From Cellulomonas xylanilytica (GTDB taxonomy: Bacteria > Actinomycetota > Actinomycetes > Actinomycetales > Cellulomonadaceae), in contig NZ_BJUB01000001.1 of the NCBI RefSeq assembly GCF_007989805.1, forward strand, positions 496,001 through 560,000: DNA of 64,000 nucleotides. The letters are read 5' to 3'. Position numbers and translations under genes: made by a program. Under the pieces are notes generated by a model. It was not told where the DNA came from, searched no databases, and saw only the letters and a program-made list of their open reading frames with translations. Shown here in pieces: positions 16,495-26,507 of this stretch (its first letter is position 1; each line of letters opens with the position of its first letter).

Positions 16495-17147
16495 GGTGGT
16501 CGGAGATCACCGTCTACGTGACCATCGTGCTCGCGCTGGCACTGTGGTGGGTGTGGGTCGCGGCGTCGCGCCTCGACCGCCTGCACCGCAAGGTCGGTAC
16601 GTCCCGGGCGGTCCTCGACGCGCAGCTGGTGCGCCGCGCGACGGTGGCGGCCGAGCTGGCCACCTCCGGCCTGCTGGACCCGGTGAGCTCGGTGCTCGTC
16701 GGTGAGGCTGCCTGGGCCGCGTTGTCGACGGGCACGGACGAGCTCCCTGCCGACCTGCTCGCGCTCGTCGGACCCGACGAGCTGCCCGTGGGCGGGGCCG
16801 CCCTGCTGGCGGTCGACCGCGGCGGGATCGAGAGCGAGCTGTCGGCGACGCTGCGCGAGGCGCTCGACGATCCCGACGAGGTGGCCGCCCTGCGCGCGGA
16901 CCCGGCGGGTGACGAGCTCGTGGACCTGCTCGCGTCGTCCTGGTACCGGGCCCAGCTGGCACGCCGGTTCCACAACGAGGCCGTCGCGCAGACGTCGCGC
17001 GCACGACGCGGACGGCTGGTCCGCCTGCTGCGCCTGGCCGGGCACGCCCCGGAGCCCCGGAGCCTCGAGCTCGACGACGCGTGGCCGGAGAACCTCGGAC
17101 GCCCCGGGACCCGCCGTGGACCGGTCGAGAGCGCCCCTCCCGCCTGA
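16491..17147 (+). CDS. membrane protein with LemA-like N-terminus, unknown function
   Basis: A 218-residue protein with one N-terminal membrane helix (about 6-25, VYVTIVLALALWWVWVAA). A helical segment, LDRLHRKVGTSRAVLDAQLVRR, resembles the LemA family pattern. The rest is acidic and soluble-looking. It overlaps pimA (ATGA) and ends the run. In mycobacteria the gene at this position (Rv2609c) includes a Nudix domain; none is present here. Function unknown. Confidence 0.75.
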   Translation: MRWSEITVYVTIVLALALWWVWVAASRLDRLHRKVGTSRAVLDAQLVRRATVAAELATSGLLDPVSSVLVGEAAWAALSTGTDELPADLLALVGPDELPVGGAALLAVDRGGIESELSATLREALDDPDEVAALRADPAGDELVDLLASSWYRAQLARRFHNEAVAQTSRARRGRLVRLLRLAGHAPEPRSLELDDAWPENLGRPGTRRGPVESAPPA

Positions 17148-17246
17148 GACGGGGGCCCGGGACCACGTCCGCGACGGACTACGATTGACCGACCAGGCCG
17201 TCGAGGCGGCCGACCCCACACCGTACGAGGATCTGCGAGGCTCGAC

Positions 17247-18170
17247 GTGACCAGCGAGAACAGCCAGCCCACCACCGCGACGCACGCCGGCGTCATCGGC
17301 ACCGCCCGCGTGAAGCGGGGGATGGCCGAGATGCTCAAGGGCGGCGTCATCATGGACGTCGTCAACGCTGAGCAGGCGAAGATCGCCGAGGACGCCGGCG
17401 CGGTCGCCGTGATGGCGCTCGAGCGCGTCCCGGCCGACATCCGGGCCCAGGGCGGCGTGGCGCGCATGAGCGACCCCGACCTGATCGACGGCATCATCGA
17501 GGCCGTCTCCATCCCCGTCATGGCGAAGGCGCGCATCGGCCACTTCGTCGAGGCGCAGGTGCTCCAGTCCCTCGGTGTCGACTACGTCGACGAGTCCGAG
17601 GTGCTGACCCCCGCCGACTACGAGCACCACATCGACAAGTGGGCCTTCACGGTCCCCTTCGTCTGCGGTGCGACCAACCTGGGCGAGGCCCTGCGCCGCA
17701 TCACCGAGGGCGCGGCGATGATCCGCTCCAAGGGCGAGGCCGGCACGGGCGACGTCTCCAACGCGACGACGCACATGCGCACGCTGCGTGACCAGATCCG
17801 CCGCCTCACCTCGCTCCCGGAGGACGAGCTGTTCGTCGCCGCCAAGGAGCTGCAGGCCCCGTACGACCTGGTCAAGGAGGTCGCCCTCGCGGGCAAGCTC
17901 CCCGTCGTCCTGTTCACCGCGGGCGGCATCGCGACCCCGGCCGACGCGGCGATGATGATGCAGCTCGGCGCCGAGGGCGTGTTCGTCGGCTCCGGCATCT
18001 TCAAGTCGGGCAACCCGGCCGAGCGCGCCGCCGCGATCGTCAAGGCGACCACGTTCTACGACGACCCGGACGTCATCGCCAAGGTCTCGCGCGGACTGGG
18101 TGAGGCCATGGTCGGCATCAACGTCGAGGACGTCCCGGAGCCGCACCGCCTCGCCGAGCGCGGCTGGTGA
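17247..18170 (+). CDS. pdxS: pyridoxal 5'-phosphate synthase lyase subunit PdxS
   Basis: A 307-residue TIM barrel that makes PLP from ribose 5-phosphate, glyceraldehyde 3-phosphate and ammonia from PdxT. Very conserved blocks include [33 protein letters not shown] and [13 protein letters not shown]; catalytic lysines are in the [10 protein letters not shown]...VMAKAR and late [12 protein letters not shown] regions. GTG 17247 follows a 99-base gap that probably holds its promoter. It overlaps the Nudix gene by GTGA. Confidence 0.96.
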   Translation: MTSENSQPTTATHAGVIGTARVKRGMAEMLKGGVIMDVVNAEQAKIAEDAGAVAVMALERVPADIRAQGGVARMSDPDLIDGIIEAVSIPVMAKARIGHFVEAQVLQSLGVDYVDESEVLTPADYEHHIDKWAFTVPFVCGATNLGEALRRITEGAAMIRSKGEAGTGDVSNATTHMRTLRDQIRRLTSLPEDELFVAAKELQAPYDLVKEVALAGKLPVVLFTAGGIATPADAAMMMQLGAEGVFVGSGIFKSGNPAERAAAIVKATTFYDDPDVIAKVSRGLGEAMVGINVEDVPEPHRLAERGW

Positions 18171-18808
18171 CCCAGGACCCCGTCACGTCGGAGGCCGCGG
18201 ACGAGTCGTCCGCGGCCTTCGCCGTCGCTGCCGACGTCCCGTCCCGGTCGAGCGCGCACGGCGGCGGCCCGGTGCACGGGCTCGGGCCGGAGTGGCGACG
18301 GGGCGACGACGGCCTGCTGTTCCGGGAGGCCGCGCGCGTCATCCTGCTCGACGAGGACGACCGGGTGCTGCTCATCCGTGGCCACGACGTCGACCAGCCT
18401 GACCGCAGCTGGTGGTTCACCGTCGGCGGCGGCATCGACGACGGCGAGGACTCTCTCTCGGCGGCCGTGCGCGAGGTCCGCGAGGAGACCGGCATCCAGC
18501 TCGCCGCGGCCGACCTGGTCGGGCCGGTGTTCACCAGGTCGGCGATCTTCGATTTCTTCGCCGAGCACTGCCGGCAGGACGAGATCCTCTACCTCGCGCG
18601 GGTGCCGGCCTCGGCGTTCGGCACGGTCGACCGGGCCGGCTGGACCGAGCTCGAGCACAACGTCATCGACGAGCTGCGCTGGTGGTCGCTGGACGACCTC
18701 GACACCGTGGACATCGAGGTGTTCCCCGAGCGTCTCGTCGACCTGGTCCGCGGCCTGCTGCCCGTGTGGGATGGCGAGACGCGGCACCTCGGTCTCGTCC
18801 GCGAGTAG
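18167..18808 (+). CDS. Nudix hydrolase
   Basis: A 213-residue protein with a full Nudix box (G-x5-E-x7-REVREETGI, about residues 90-112) preceded by [14 protein letters not shown]. The substrate is unknown; an aromatic-rich loop follows. The first 45 residues look disordered. It is coupled to pdxS by GTGA overlap and convergent with the kynureninase gene, one base apart. Confidence 0.88.
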   Translation: MTQDPVTSEAADESSAAFAVAADVPSRSSAHGGGPVHGLGPEWRRGDDGLLFREAARVILLDEDDRVLLIRGHDVDQPDRSWWFTVGGGIDDGEDSLSAAVREVREETGIQLAAADLVGPVFTRSAIFDFFAEHCRQDEILYLARVPASAFGTVDRAGWTELEHNVIDELRWWSLDDLDTVDIEVFPERLVDLVRGLLPVWDGETRHLGLVRE

Positions 18809-18809
18809 C

Positions 18810-20042
18810 TCAGGTGACGGCGTTGCGCGTCGTCCAGGCCGGGTCGCGGTGCTCGCCGCGCTCGAGCACCTCGTGCAGGGCCCGGACGGCCGTGACCAGG
18901 TCCGTGTGCGTCAGGTACGGCGCGGCGACGCCGAGCCGGACGACGTCGGGCGTCCGGAAGTCGCCGACCACCCCGCGGGCCGCGAGCGCCTGCACGATCC
19001 CGTAGGCGTCCGGGTGCCGCAGGGCGACCTGCGACCCTCGGCGCTCGTCCGCCTCCGGTGAGGCGAACGCGGACCCCGGCACGACGTCGGCGATCGCGTC
19101 GCGCAGGAACCGGGTCAGGCTCAGGGACCGGGCGCGGACGTCGCCGATCTCCACGCCGTCGAACGCCTGCAGCGCCGCCTCGAGAGCGAGCAGCGACAGC
19201 ATCGGCGGCGTCCCGATCCGGGCGCGCGAGATCCCGGGGGCGCCGACGTAGTCGTCGGCCATCGCGAACGGCTGCGCGTGCCCGTGCCACCCGGGGACCA
19301 CGTTGACGAACGCGTCCTGGTGGCGAGCGGCGACGTAACCGTACGCCGGTGCGCCGGGTCCGCCGTTGAGGTACTTGTACCCGCACCCCACCGCGAGGTC
19401 CACGTGGTGCTCGTCGAGACCCACCGGCACCGCGCCGGCCGAGTGGCACAGGTCCCAGAGGACGAGGGCGCCGGCGTCGTGGGCCGCGGCCGTGATGCCC
19501 GGCAGGTCGAGCAGCTCGCCGGTGCGGTAGTCCACGTGGGACAGGACGACCACCGCGACGTCCGGGGTCAGCCGCGCGGCGAGCTCCGCCGGCGTGGCGT
19601 GCTCGACCCGCCACCCGACCTGGTCCGCCACGCCCGCGATGACGTACTGGTCCGTGGGGAACGACCCGGGTTCCGTGAGGACGACGGACCGACCGGGGCG
19701 CAGGGCGGCTGCGGCGTGCAGGGACTGGTGCAGGCGCACGCTCGTCGAGTCGCCCACCACCACCTGCCCCGGTGCCGCGCCGACGAGCCGACCGATCGCG
19801 TCCCCCACGCGCACCGGCGCGTCCCACCACCCGTGCGTGTTCCAGGACGCGACGAGGTCGTGCCCCCACTGCTGCTCGACCGCGTCCCGCACGGCGGCGG
19901 GCACGGACCGGGGGAGCGCGCCGAGGGAGTTCCCGTCGAGGTAGACCGTTCCCGGCGGCAGCAGGAACCGCTCGCGCAGGTCGGTCGCGGCGTGCGCGGC
20001 GTCGAGGGTCGCCGCGCGGGCGTCGAGCTCGTCGAAGGTCAC
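18810..20042 (-). CDS. kynU: kynureninase
   Basis: A 410-residue class V PLP aminotransferase-fold enzyme that cleaves kynurenine or 3-hydroxykynurenine to (hydroxy)anthranilate and alanine. The N-terminal [34 protein letters not shown] and the PLP lysine in [14 protein letters not shown] are all kynureninase hallmarks. GTG 20042 is chosen because conservation starts with FDELDARAA. No other kyn gene is in the window. It is divergent from pdxT, which makes its cofactor. Confidence 0.9.
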   Translation of the reverse strand: MTFDELDARAATLDAAHAATDLRERFLLPPGTVYLDGNSLGALPRSVPAAVRDAVEQQWGHDLVASWNTHGWWDAPVRVGDAIGRLVGAAPGQVVVGDSTSVRLHQSLHAAAALRPGRSVVLTEPGSFPTDQYVIAGVADQVGWRVEHATPAELAARLTPDVAVVVLSHVDYRTGELLDLPGITAAAHDAGALVLWDLCHSAGAVPVGLDEHHVDLAVGCGYKYLNGGPGAPAYGYVAARHQDAFVNVVPGWHGHAQPFAMADDYVGAPGISRARIGTPPMLSLLALEAALQAFDGVEIGDVRARSLSLTRFLRDAIADVVPGSAFASPEADERRGSQVALRHPDAYGIVQALAARGVVGDFRTPDVVRLGVAAPYLTHTDLVTAVRALHEVLERGEHRDPAWTTRNAVT

Positions 20043-20143
20043 GAGCCGCGAGCCTACGTCGCCACCGTCTGCGGCGGGCAGCCACCGCGCGTGCCCGGGG
20101 TCCCGGCCCGTGGTCGCGGCGCCGGCCGGGTCCGAGCCCCGCC

Positions 20144-20149
20144 TAGAAT
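20144..20149 (+). promoter_or_regulatory. -10 box for near-leaderless pdxT
   Basis: TAGAAT is a near-ideal actinobacterial -10 box. The expected start, 20156, is 2 bases before the pdxT GTG, and no ribosome site is seen. Confidence 0.6.
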
Positions 20150-20157
20150 CGCCCGTC

Positions 20158-20757
20158 GTGACCGTGACCGTCGGAGTGCTCGCCCTGCAAGGAGACGTGC
20201 GTGAGCACGTGCACGCCCTGGAGTCCGTGGGTGCCCGGGCCGTGCCGGTGCGCCGCCAGCGGGAGCTCGACGCCGTCGACGCCCTGGTGATCCCCGGCGG
20301 CGAGTCGACGACGATCGACAAGCTCCTGCGGGCGTTCGAGCTGTTCGAGCCGGTCCAGCAGCGGCTGCGGTCCGGCCTGCCCGCCTACGGGTCGTGCGCT
20401 GGGATGATCCTGCTGGCCGACCGGGTGCTCGGCGGCATCGAGGGCCAGCAGACGCTCGGCGGCGTGGACGTCACGGTGCGCCGCAACGCGTTCGGGCGCC
20501 AGGTCGAGTCGTTCGAGACCGACCTCGACATCGCCGGCGTCGACGGCTCCGTCCACGGGGTCTTCATCCGGGCGCCGTGGGTCGAGGAGGTCGGCCCGGG
20601 CGCGACGGTGCTGGCCCGGGTGGAGTCCGGTCCGGCCGCCGGTAGGATCGTGGCGGTCCGCCAGGGGCCGTTGCTCGTGACCTCGTTCCACCCGGAGGTC
20701 ACCGGAGACACCCGGGTGCACCAACTGTTCGTAGAGATCGTCCGCGAGAGCCTGTGA
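20158..20757 (+). CDS. pdxT: pyridoxal 5'-phosphate synthase glutaminase subunit PdxT
   Basis: A 199-residue class I glutaminase that feeds ammonia to PdxS. Motifs: [12 protein letters not shown] at the N-terminus, IPGGESTT, the nucleophile cysteine in YGSCAGM, and FHPE near the end (catalytic His-Glu). GTG 20158 matches the family N-terminus and the -10 box just upstream. It is separated from pdxS by the Nudix and kynureninase genes and has its own promoter. Confidence 0.95.
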   Translation: MTVTVGVLALQGDVREHVHALESVGARAVPVRRQRELDAVDALVIPGGESTTIDKLLRAFELFEPVQQRLRSGLPAYGSCAGMILLADRVLGGIEGQQTLGGVDVTVRRNAFGRQVESFETDLDIAGVDGSVHGVFIRAPWVEEVGPGATVLARVESGPAAGRIVAVRQGPLLVTSFHPEVTGDTRVHQLFVEIVRESL

Positions 20758-20811
20758 CCGCCGGGGCAGCAGCCGGCGCGTGCCACAGGAGACGAAGGGG
20801 TAGCTGAAGCG

Positions 20812-21567
20812 ATGTCGGGTCACTCCAAGTGGGCCACCACCAAGCACAAGAAGGCCGTGGTCGACGCCAAGCGGAGCAAGCTCTTCGCCAAGCTGATCAA
20901 GAACATCGAGGTCGCAGCCCGCACCGGCGGCGGTGACCTCGCGGGCAACCCGACGCTCTTCGACGCGGTCCAGAAGGCCAAGAAGAACTCGGTCCCCATC
21001 GACAACATCAACCGCGCGGTCAAGCGCGGCTCCGGCCAGGAGGCCGGCGGCGCCGACTACTCGACGATCATGTACGAGGGCTACGGCGCCGGCGGGATCG
21101 CGGTGCTGGTCGAGTGCCTCACCGACAACCGCAACCGTGCCGCGTCCGACGTGAGGGTCGCTTTCACGCGCAACGGCGGCCAGATGGCCGACCCCGGCTC
21201 GGTCTCCTACCTGTTCTCCCGCAAGGGCGTCGTCATCGTGCCCAAGGACGGCACCGACGAGGACGCCGTGATGGAGGCGGTCCTGGACGCCGGCGGCGAG
21301 GAGGTCAACGACCTCGGCGAGGCGTTCGAGATCCTGTCCGAGGCCACGGACCTGGTCCCCGTCCGGACCGCGCTGCAGACCGCCGGCATCGAGTACGACT
21401 CGGCCGACGTCGTCTTCTGGCCCGCCACGCAGATCGAGGTCGACGCCGAGGGTGCACGCAAGATCCTGCGCCTCATCGACGCGCTCGAGGACTCCGACGA
21501 CGTGCAGAACGTCTACGCGAACTTCGACGCGTCCGACGAGGTCATGGCGGAGCTCGAGGAGGACTGA
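20812..21567 (+). CDS. yebC: YebC/PmpR-family protein
   Basis: A 251-residue protein of the conserved YebC family with the hallmark start [20 protein letters not shown]. Members act as DNA-binding regulators or assist translation through poly-proline stretches. GAAGGGG lies about 12 bases before ATG. It lies between pdxT and ruvC, the common actinobacterial order. Confidence 0.95.
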   Translation: MSGHSKWATTKHKKAVVDAKRSKLFAKLIKNIEVAARTGGGDLAGNPTLFDAVQKAKKNSVPIDNINRAVKRGSGQEAGGADYSTIMYEGYGAGGIAVLVECLTDNRNRAASDVRVAFTRNGGQMADPGSVSYLFSRKGVVIVPKDGTDEDAVMEAVLDAGGEEVNDLGEAFEILSEATDLVPVRTALQTAGIEYDSADVVFWPATQIEVDAEGARKILRLIDALEDSDDVQNVYANFDASDEVMAELEED

Positions 21568-21678
21568 GCCGAAGCGCAGCGGAGGTCGAGGGGCGCGCGG
21601 AGCGTCACTCGGCGGCCCCTCCGTCGTGCCGGGCGTGGCCTCCCGGGATCGCGCCCGTCGGGCTGCGACCATGACGGC

Positions 21679-22245
21679 GTGCGCGTCCTCGGAGTCGACC
21701 CCGGCCTGACCAGGTGCGGCCTCGGCGTCGTCGACGGGCTGCCGTCGCGGCAGCTCGCCATGGTCGCGGTCGGTGTCGCCACGTCCGACGCGCTGTGGGA
21801 CGTGGACCAGCGGCTGCTGTCGATCGAGCGGCAGATCGAGGAGTGGCTCGAGGAGCACGCCCCCGACGCGGTGGCGGTCGAGCGGGTGTTCGCGCAGCAG
21901 AACCTGCGCACCGTCATGGGGACCGCGCAGGTCGCGGGGATCGCCATGGTCGCCGCCGCCCGTCGTCGGATCCCCGTCGCGCTGCACACGCCCAGCGAGG
22001 TCAAGGCGGCGGTCACCGGGAACGGCCGGGCGGACAAGGCGCAGGTCCAGACGATGGTCCAGCGACTGCTGCGGCTCGACGTGCTGCCGCGGCCGGCCGA
22101 CGCAGCCGACGCCCTCGCCCTCGCGGTGTGCCATCTATGGCGTCCGGCGGGAGCGCTCGGCACCCCCCAGCGCGCACCGGGGTCGCTGACGGCCGCGCAG
22201 CGCGCCTGGGCCACCGCCGAGCAGGCGGCCCGGCGCCGCGGCTGA
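21679..22245 (+). CDS. ruvC: Holliday junction endonuclease RuvC
   Basis: A 188-residue resolvase starting [18 protein letters not shown], with catalytic D7 and further acids in AVERVF (Glu) and [14 protein letters not shown] (Asp pair). It nicks Holliday junctions during recombination repair, together with RuvAB encoded downstream. GTG 21679 is forced by the family N-terminus; no good ribosome site is visible. An 83-base gap separates it from ruvA. Confidence 0.95.
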   Translation: MRVLGVDPGLTRCGLGVVDGLPSRQLAMVAVGVATSDALWDVDQRLLSIERQIEEWLEEHAPDAVAVERVFAQQNLRTVMGTAQVAGIAMVAAARRRIPVALHTPSEVKAAVTGNGRADKAQVQTMVQRLLRLDVLPRPADAADALALAVCHLWRPAGALGTPQRAPGSLTAAQRAWATAEQAARRRG

Positions 22246-22257
22246 ACCGCGTGTCTT

Positions 22258-22271
22258 CGTACACCTGTTCG
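22258..22271 (+). promoter_or_regulatory. candidate SOS box before ruvA
   Basis: CGTACACCTGTTCG differs from the CGAAC-N4-GTTCG LexA operator by one base. It lies 58 bases before ruvA, with CAGAGT 12 bases downstream as a possible -10. ruv genes are SOS-induced in many bacteria. Confidence 0.45.
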
Positions 22272-22328
22272 TCTGCGTGTGCCAGAGTGTCCGGCAGCAG
22301 ACCCGTTCTCGACTGATGGAGGTGGCCG

Positions 22329-22940
22329 GTGATCGCGTCGGTCCACGGCACGGTGCAGGTGGTGCGGCTCGACGCCGCCGTGGTGGAGGTCGGGGGAGTG
22401 GGCCTGCTGGTGCACGCCACGCCGGCCACGCTGGCGGGGCTGCGGGTGGGGTCCACCGCGCAGCTGGCCACGTCGCTGGTCGTCCGGGAGGACGCGCTGA
22501 CCCTGTTCGGGTTCGCCGACGCGGACGAGCGCGAGATCTTCGAGACCGTCCAGACGGTCAGCGGCGTCGGCCCACGGCTGGCGCTGGCCATGCTCGCGGT
22601 GCACACGCCGGACGGCTTGCGTCGCGCGGTGCTCGACGAGGACTTCAAGGCGCTGCAGCGGGTCCCCGGCATCGGCCTCAAGGGTGCGCAGCGGATCGTG
22701 CTGGAGCTCAAGGACCGGATCGGTGCGCCCGCCAGCGTGACGGCGCCCGCCGCGGCCGTCTTCGGCGGCGACCGGCGCGACCAGGTGGTCGAGGCCCTCG
22801 TCGGTCTCGGCTGGAACGCGCGGGCGGCGGGCGACGCCGTGTCGACCGTCCTGGAGGGGACCGAGGGGCCGGTGGCCGCCGACGAGGTCGCCGGGGTGCT
22901 CCGCGCAGCCCTGCGGACCCTGGGCGGCGGGCATGGCTGA
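22329..22940 (+). CDS. ruvA: Holliday junction branch migration protein RuvA
   Basis: A 203-residue protein. N-terminal OB fold (MIASVHGTV...), two helix-hairpin-helix elements in the middle ([30 protein letters not shown]) and a C-terminal RuvB-contact domain after an Ala-rich linker. GTG 22329 has GGAGG 7 bases upstream. It overlaps ruvB by 8 bases. Confidence 0.95.
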   Translation: MIASVHGTVQVVRLDAAVVEVGGVGLLVHATPATLAGLRVGSTAQLATSLVVREDALTLFGFADADEREIFETVQTVSGVGPRLALAMLAVHTPDGLRRAVLDEDFKALQRVPGIGLKGAQRIVLELKDRIGAPASVTAPAAAVFGGDRRDQVVEALVGLGWNARAAGDAVSTVLEGTEGPVAADEVAGVLRAALRTLGGGHG

Positions 22941-23991
22941 CGAGCACGAGGAGCTGGTGACCGAGCGGTTCGCTGCCGAGTCGCTGGTCCAGTCGGGAGC
23001 CGACGACCTGGAGCGTGCCGCCGAGGCCGCGCTGCGTCCGCGCAGGCTCGAGGAGTTCGTGGGTCAGCGCGTGGTGCGCGACCAGCTCTCCCTGGTGCTC
23101 GACGCCGCACGAAACCGGGGCAAGGCGCCCGACCACGTGCTGCTCTCAGGTCCGCCGGGGCTGGGCAAGACCACCCTCGCGATGATCATCGCGGCCGAGA
23201 TGGGCGCCCCGCTGCGGGTCACCAGCGGCCCCGCCATCCAGCATGCGGGCGACCTGGCCGCGGTCCTGTCGTCGCTCGAGGAGGGCGAGGTCCTCTTCCT
23301 CGACGAGATCCACCGCCTGGCGCGCCCGGCCGAGGAGCTCCTCTACATGGCGATGGAGGACTTCCGGGTGGACGTGATCGTCGGCAAGGGCGCGGGTGCC
23401 AGCGCGATCCCGCTGACGCTGCCGCCGTTCACGGTCGTCGGGGCGACCACCCGCGCCGGACTGCTCCCGGCACCGCTGCGCGACCGCTTCGGGTTCACCG
23501 CGCACCTGGACTTCTACGCGGCCGACGAGCTCGAGCGGGTGCTCGTGCGGTCGGCGGGACTCCTCGGCGTGCCGTTGGATCCCGCGGCCGCGGCCGAGCT
23601 GGCGTCCCGGTCCCGGGGCACCCCCCGCATCGCGAACCGCCTGCTCAGGCGCGTGCGGGACTGGGCGGAGGTACGCGGCGACGGCACGTTGAGCCTCGTC
23701 GCAGCACGGTCCGCGCTCGACGTCTACGAGGTCGACGGGCTGGGCCTCGACCGTCTCGACCGGGCGGTCCTCACGGCGCTGTGCACGCGGTTCGGCGGCG
23801 GGCCGGTGGGCCTGACGACGCTGGCGGTGGCCGTCGGCGAGGAGCCCGAGACCGTCGAGACGGTCGCCGAGCCGTTCCTCGTCCGCGAGGGCCTGGTCGG
23901 CCGCACACCCCGTGGTCGCGTCGCGCTCCCGGCTGCCTGGACGCACCTCGGCCTCGAGGTTCCGCACCCCTCGGGCACGCTCTTCGGCTGA
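22933..23991 (+). CDS. ruvB: Holliday junction ATP-dependent helicase RuvB
   Basis: A 352-residue AAA+ motor with Walker [12 protein letters not shown], Walker [10 protein letters not shown], sensor ATTRAGLL and arginine finger region, and a C-terminal winged helix. It drives branch migration with RuvA. ATG 22933 lies inside the ruvA end, so the two are coupled. Confidence 0.97.
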   Translation: MADEHEELVTERFAAESLVQSGADDLERAAEAALRPRRLEEFVGQRVVRDQLSLVLDAARNRGKAPDHVLLSGPPGLGKTTLAMIIAAEMGAPLRVTSGPAIQHAGDLAAVLSSLEEGEVLFLDEIHRLARPAEELLYMAMEDFRVDVIVGKGAGASAIPLTLPPFTVVGATTRAGLLPAPLRDRFGFTAHLDFYAADELERVLVRSAGLLGVPLDPAAAAELASRSRGTPRIANRLLRRVRDWAEVRGDGTLSLVAARSALDVYEVDGLGLDRLDRAVLTALCTRFGGGPVGLTTLAVAVGEEPETVETVAEPFLVREGLVGRTPRGRVALPAAWTHLGLEVPHPSGTLFG

Positions 23992-24029
23992 TCCGCCCAC
24001 ATCGCGGAACCAGGACCGGACCCTGTGCG

Positions 24030-24058
24030 TTGGAGCGGCGAGCCGCTGCGCCTAGACT
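24030..24058 (+). promoter_or_regulatory. promoter of yajC-secDF
   Basis: TTGGAG (24030-24035) and TAGACT (24053-24058) are separated by 17 bases, a good housekeeping promoter. The transcript should start near 24065, 30 bases before yajC. Confidence 0.65.
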
Positions 24059-24094
24059 GCGGCGGACACACCACCCGATCGGAGCCGTACCGCT

Positions 24095-24517
24095 GTGGAA
24101 CTCATCCTCATCCTGGCCATCGCCCTGGGCGCTCTCTGGCTCATGTCCAGCCGCACCCGCAAGCAGCAGCGCGCGGCGCAGGAGTTCCGGAACAACCTCG
24201 TCCCCGGCGACGAGGTCATGACAGCGTCGGGTCTGCTGGGCACGGTCGTGACCGTCGAGGACGACGTCATCACGCTCGAGTCGAGCCCTGGCGCGCACAC
24301 GCGCTGGATCCGGGCCGCGATCGCGAAGAAGATCGACCCGCCGGTCGACGAGGTCGACGACGTCGAGGATGACGTCGACGACGAGCTCGACGAGCAGGAC
24401 GAGGTGGTGACCGATGCCGACCGCATCAGCCGCGCGAACGACGACGTGATCGACGTCCCGGACGACCTGTCCTCGCTGCCGCCCGCCCGCAAGGACGGGG
24501 AGCCGGACACCAAGTAG
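24095..24517 (+). CDS. yajC: preprotein translocase accessory protein YajC
   Basis: A 140-residue protein with one N-terminal membrane helix (3-17), the RKQQRAAQEFRNNLVPGDEVMTASGLLGTV core of YajC and a long acidic tail. It is part of the SecDF-YajC complex. GTG 24095 has GGAG about 10 bases upstream. Confidence 0.92.
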   Translation: MELILILAIALGALWLMSSRTRKQQRAAQEFRNNLVPGDEVMTASGLLGTVVTVEDDVITLESSPGAHTRWIRAAIAKKIDPPVDEVDDVEDDVDDELDEQDEVVTDADRISRANDDVIDVPDDLSSLPPARKDGEPDTK

Positions 24518-24525
24518 ACCGTTCG

Positions 24526-24578
24526 GTCCGGGTGACGACGCCCGGACCTCGACCCCACCGGCCGCCTGCGCGGCCGGT
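24526..24578 (+). promoter_or_regulatory. two hairpins between yajC and secD
   Basis: Two perfect inverted repeats fill the 85-base gap: GTCCGGG/CCCGGAC (24526-24547, 8-base loop) and ACCGGCCGC/GCGGCCGGT (24557-24578, 4-base loop). The second ends 24 bases before the TTG start of secD. They could act as an attenuator or mRNA-processing site. Confidence 0.5.
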
Positions 24579-24602
24579 GCGCGCACGAGAGAAGAAACTC
24601 CG

Positions 24603-26507
24603 TTGGCTCCTCCTACACGCCGTCAGAGGCCCGTCCGCACGCTGGTCGTGCTCGGCTTCATCATCTTCGCGCTGCTCGGCACCATCGCGGCGGGGACCAA
24701 GTGGTCCACCGCCACGTGGACGCCGAACCTCGCTCTCGACCTCGAGGGCGGCACGCAGATCATCCTGACGCCGGTCGCGGACAGCGGTGAGGAGGTGTCG
24801 TCGGCGCAGATCCAGCAGGCGATCGACGTCATCCGCCAGCGCGTCGACTCCTCGGGGGTCGCCGAGGCCGAGATCACGAGCCAGAGCGGCGGGAAGATCG
24901 TCGTGGCGCTGCCGGGCAACCCGAGCGAGGAGACTCTCGACCTCGTCAAGACCTCCGCGCAGATGGCGTTCCGGCCGGTGCTCGCGATCGGGAACCCCAC
25001 GCCCACGGACACCACGCCGACGCCGGAGCCGACCGCGTCGGCCGGCGCGACGGACCCTGCCGCACCGGCCCCGACCCCGACGCCCACCGTGGCGGCCGAG
25101 GAGCCGTCGGACGAGCCCACCAAGGCGGCGCCGGACAACCCGAGCGACACCGCGTACTACATCACCCCCGCCGTCCAGGCGGAGTTCGACGCCCTGGACT
25201 GCACGGACCCCGCCAACCTCACCGGTGGCACCAACGGGGACCCGGACAAGGCCTTCGTCACGTGCGGCCAGGACGGCAGCGCGAAGTACATCCTCGGTCC
25301 GGTCGAGATCGAGGGGGCGCGGATCTCCAGCGCCACCTCGGGCCTGAACCAGCTGCCCAGCGGTGGTCAGGGCAACCTGTGGGTCGTCAACATCGCGTTC
25401 GACGGCCCCGGCACCACGGCGTTCACCGACGTGACCACGCGTCTGCAGGGACTCGCCGCGACACCGCCGCTGAACCAGTTCGCGATGGTGCTCGACGGCC
25501 TGGTGATCTCCGCCCCCAGCCTCGCCTCCGGCGTGATCATCGCGGACGGCAAGGCGGAGATCTCCGGCACGTTCACCCGTGAGTCCGCGGCCAGCCTCGC
25601 CAACCAGCTCAACTTCGGCTCGCTCCCGCTCACGTTCACCGTCGAGAGCCAGGAGCAGATCTCGGCCACCCTCGGGTCCGAGCAGCTCCAGATGGGCCTG
25701 CTCGCAGGGCTCATCGGGCTCGGTCTGGTCGTCGTGTACTCGCTGCTGCAGTACCGCGCCCTCGGCCTGGTGACCGTCGCCTCGCTGGTCGTCGCGGGAC
25801 TCCTCACGTACAGCGTGATCACGCTGCTGTCCTGGCTCCAGGGCTACCGGCTGTCCCTGCCTGGCGTCGCCGGTCTGATCGTCGCCATCGGTATCACCGC
25901 CGACTCGTTCATCGTCTACTTCGAACGCATCCGCGACGAGCTGCGGGAGGGCCGCACGCTGGTCGCTGCCGTCGACCGTGGCTGGGAGCGCGCCCGCCGG
26001 ACCATCCTGGCGTCCGACGCGGTGAACTTCCTCGCCGCGATCGTGCTCTACGTCCTCGCGGTCGGCAGCGTCCGAGGCTTCGCGTTCACCCTCGGTCTGA
26101 CCACCCTGATCGACGTGCTCGTGGTCTTCATGTTCACGCACCCGGTCATGCAGCTGGTCGCGCGCACGAAGTTCTTCGGGCAGGGTCACCGGCTCTCGGG
26201 GCTGGACCCCCGGCGTCTCGGTGCTCCCGAGGGCAGCGCGCGCTACGTGGGCCGTGGCCGCGTCGTGCACGGCCCTCGACCCTCGGGGGTCGACGACGCG
26301 CCCGTGGAAGACGCTGTCGTCGAGGACGAGCCGACACCACGTGTGCCGGTCGCCGTCGGCGGGGGCACCGCCGGGCTGACCATCGCCGAGCGTCGGGCGG
26401 CCGCGCGCGCCGCGGAGCAGAAGGCGACGACGTCGGACGCCCCGGTCGACGCACCCACGTCCGAGTCCGAGCCCGAGTCTGGGCGCACCGAGGGGAACGA
26501 GCACTGA
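24603..26507 (+). CDS. secD: protein export membrane protein SecD
   Basis: A 634-residue RND-type subunit that uses the proton gradient to help release exported proteins. N-terminal helix (about 12-32), the GLDLEGGTQI-like LALDLEGGTQIILTP motif, a periplasmic domain holding a Pro/Thr/Ala-rich insert at about 140-180, then five C-terminal helices and a long charged tail after about 560. Start TTG 24603 with AGAAGAA upstream is the only candidate before the first helix. Its stop overlaps secF (TGATG). Confidence 0.93.
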   Translation: MAPPTRRQRPVRTLVVLGFIIFALLGTIAAGTKWSTATWTPNLALDLEGGTQIILTPVADSGEEVSSAQIQQAIDVIRQRVDSSGVAEAEITSQSGGKIVVALPGNPSEETLDLVKTSAQMAFRPVLAIGNPTPTDTTPTPEPTASAGATDPAAPAPTPTPTVAAEEPSDEPTKAAPDNPSDTAYYITPAVQAEFDALDCTDPANLTGGTNGDPDKAFVTCGQDGSAKYILGPVEIEGARISSATSGLNQLPSGGQGNLWVVNIAFDGPGTTAFTDVTTRLQGLAATPPLNQFAMVLDGLVISAPSLASGVIIADGKAEISGTFTRESAASLANQLNFGSLPLTFTVESQEQISATLGSEQLQMGLLAGLIGLGLVVVYSLLQYRALGLVTVASLVVAGLLTYSVITLLSWLQGYRLSLPGVAGLIVAIGITADSFIVYFERIRDELREGRTLVAAVDRGWERARRTILASDAVNFLAAIVLYVLAVGSVRGFAFTLGLTTLIDVLVVFMFTHPVMQLVARTKFFGQGHRLSGLDPRRLGAPEGSARYVGRGRVVHGPRPSGVDDAPVEDAVVEDEPTPRVPVAVGGGTAGLTIAERRAAARAAEQKATTSDAPVDAPTSESEPESGRTEGNEH

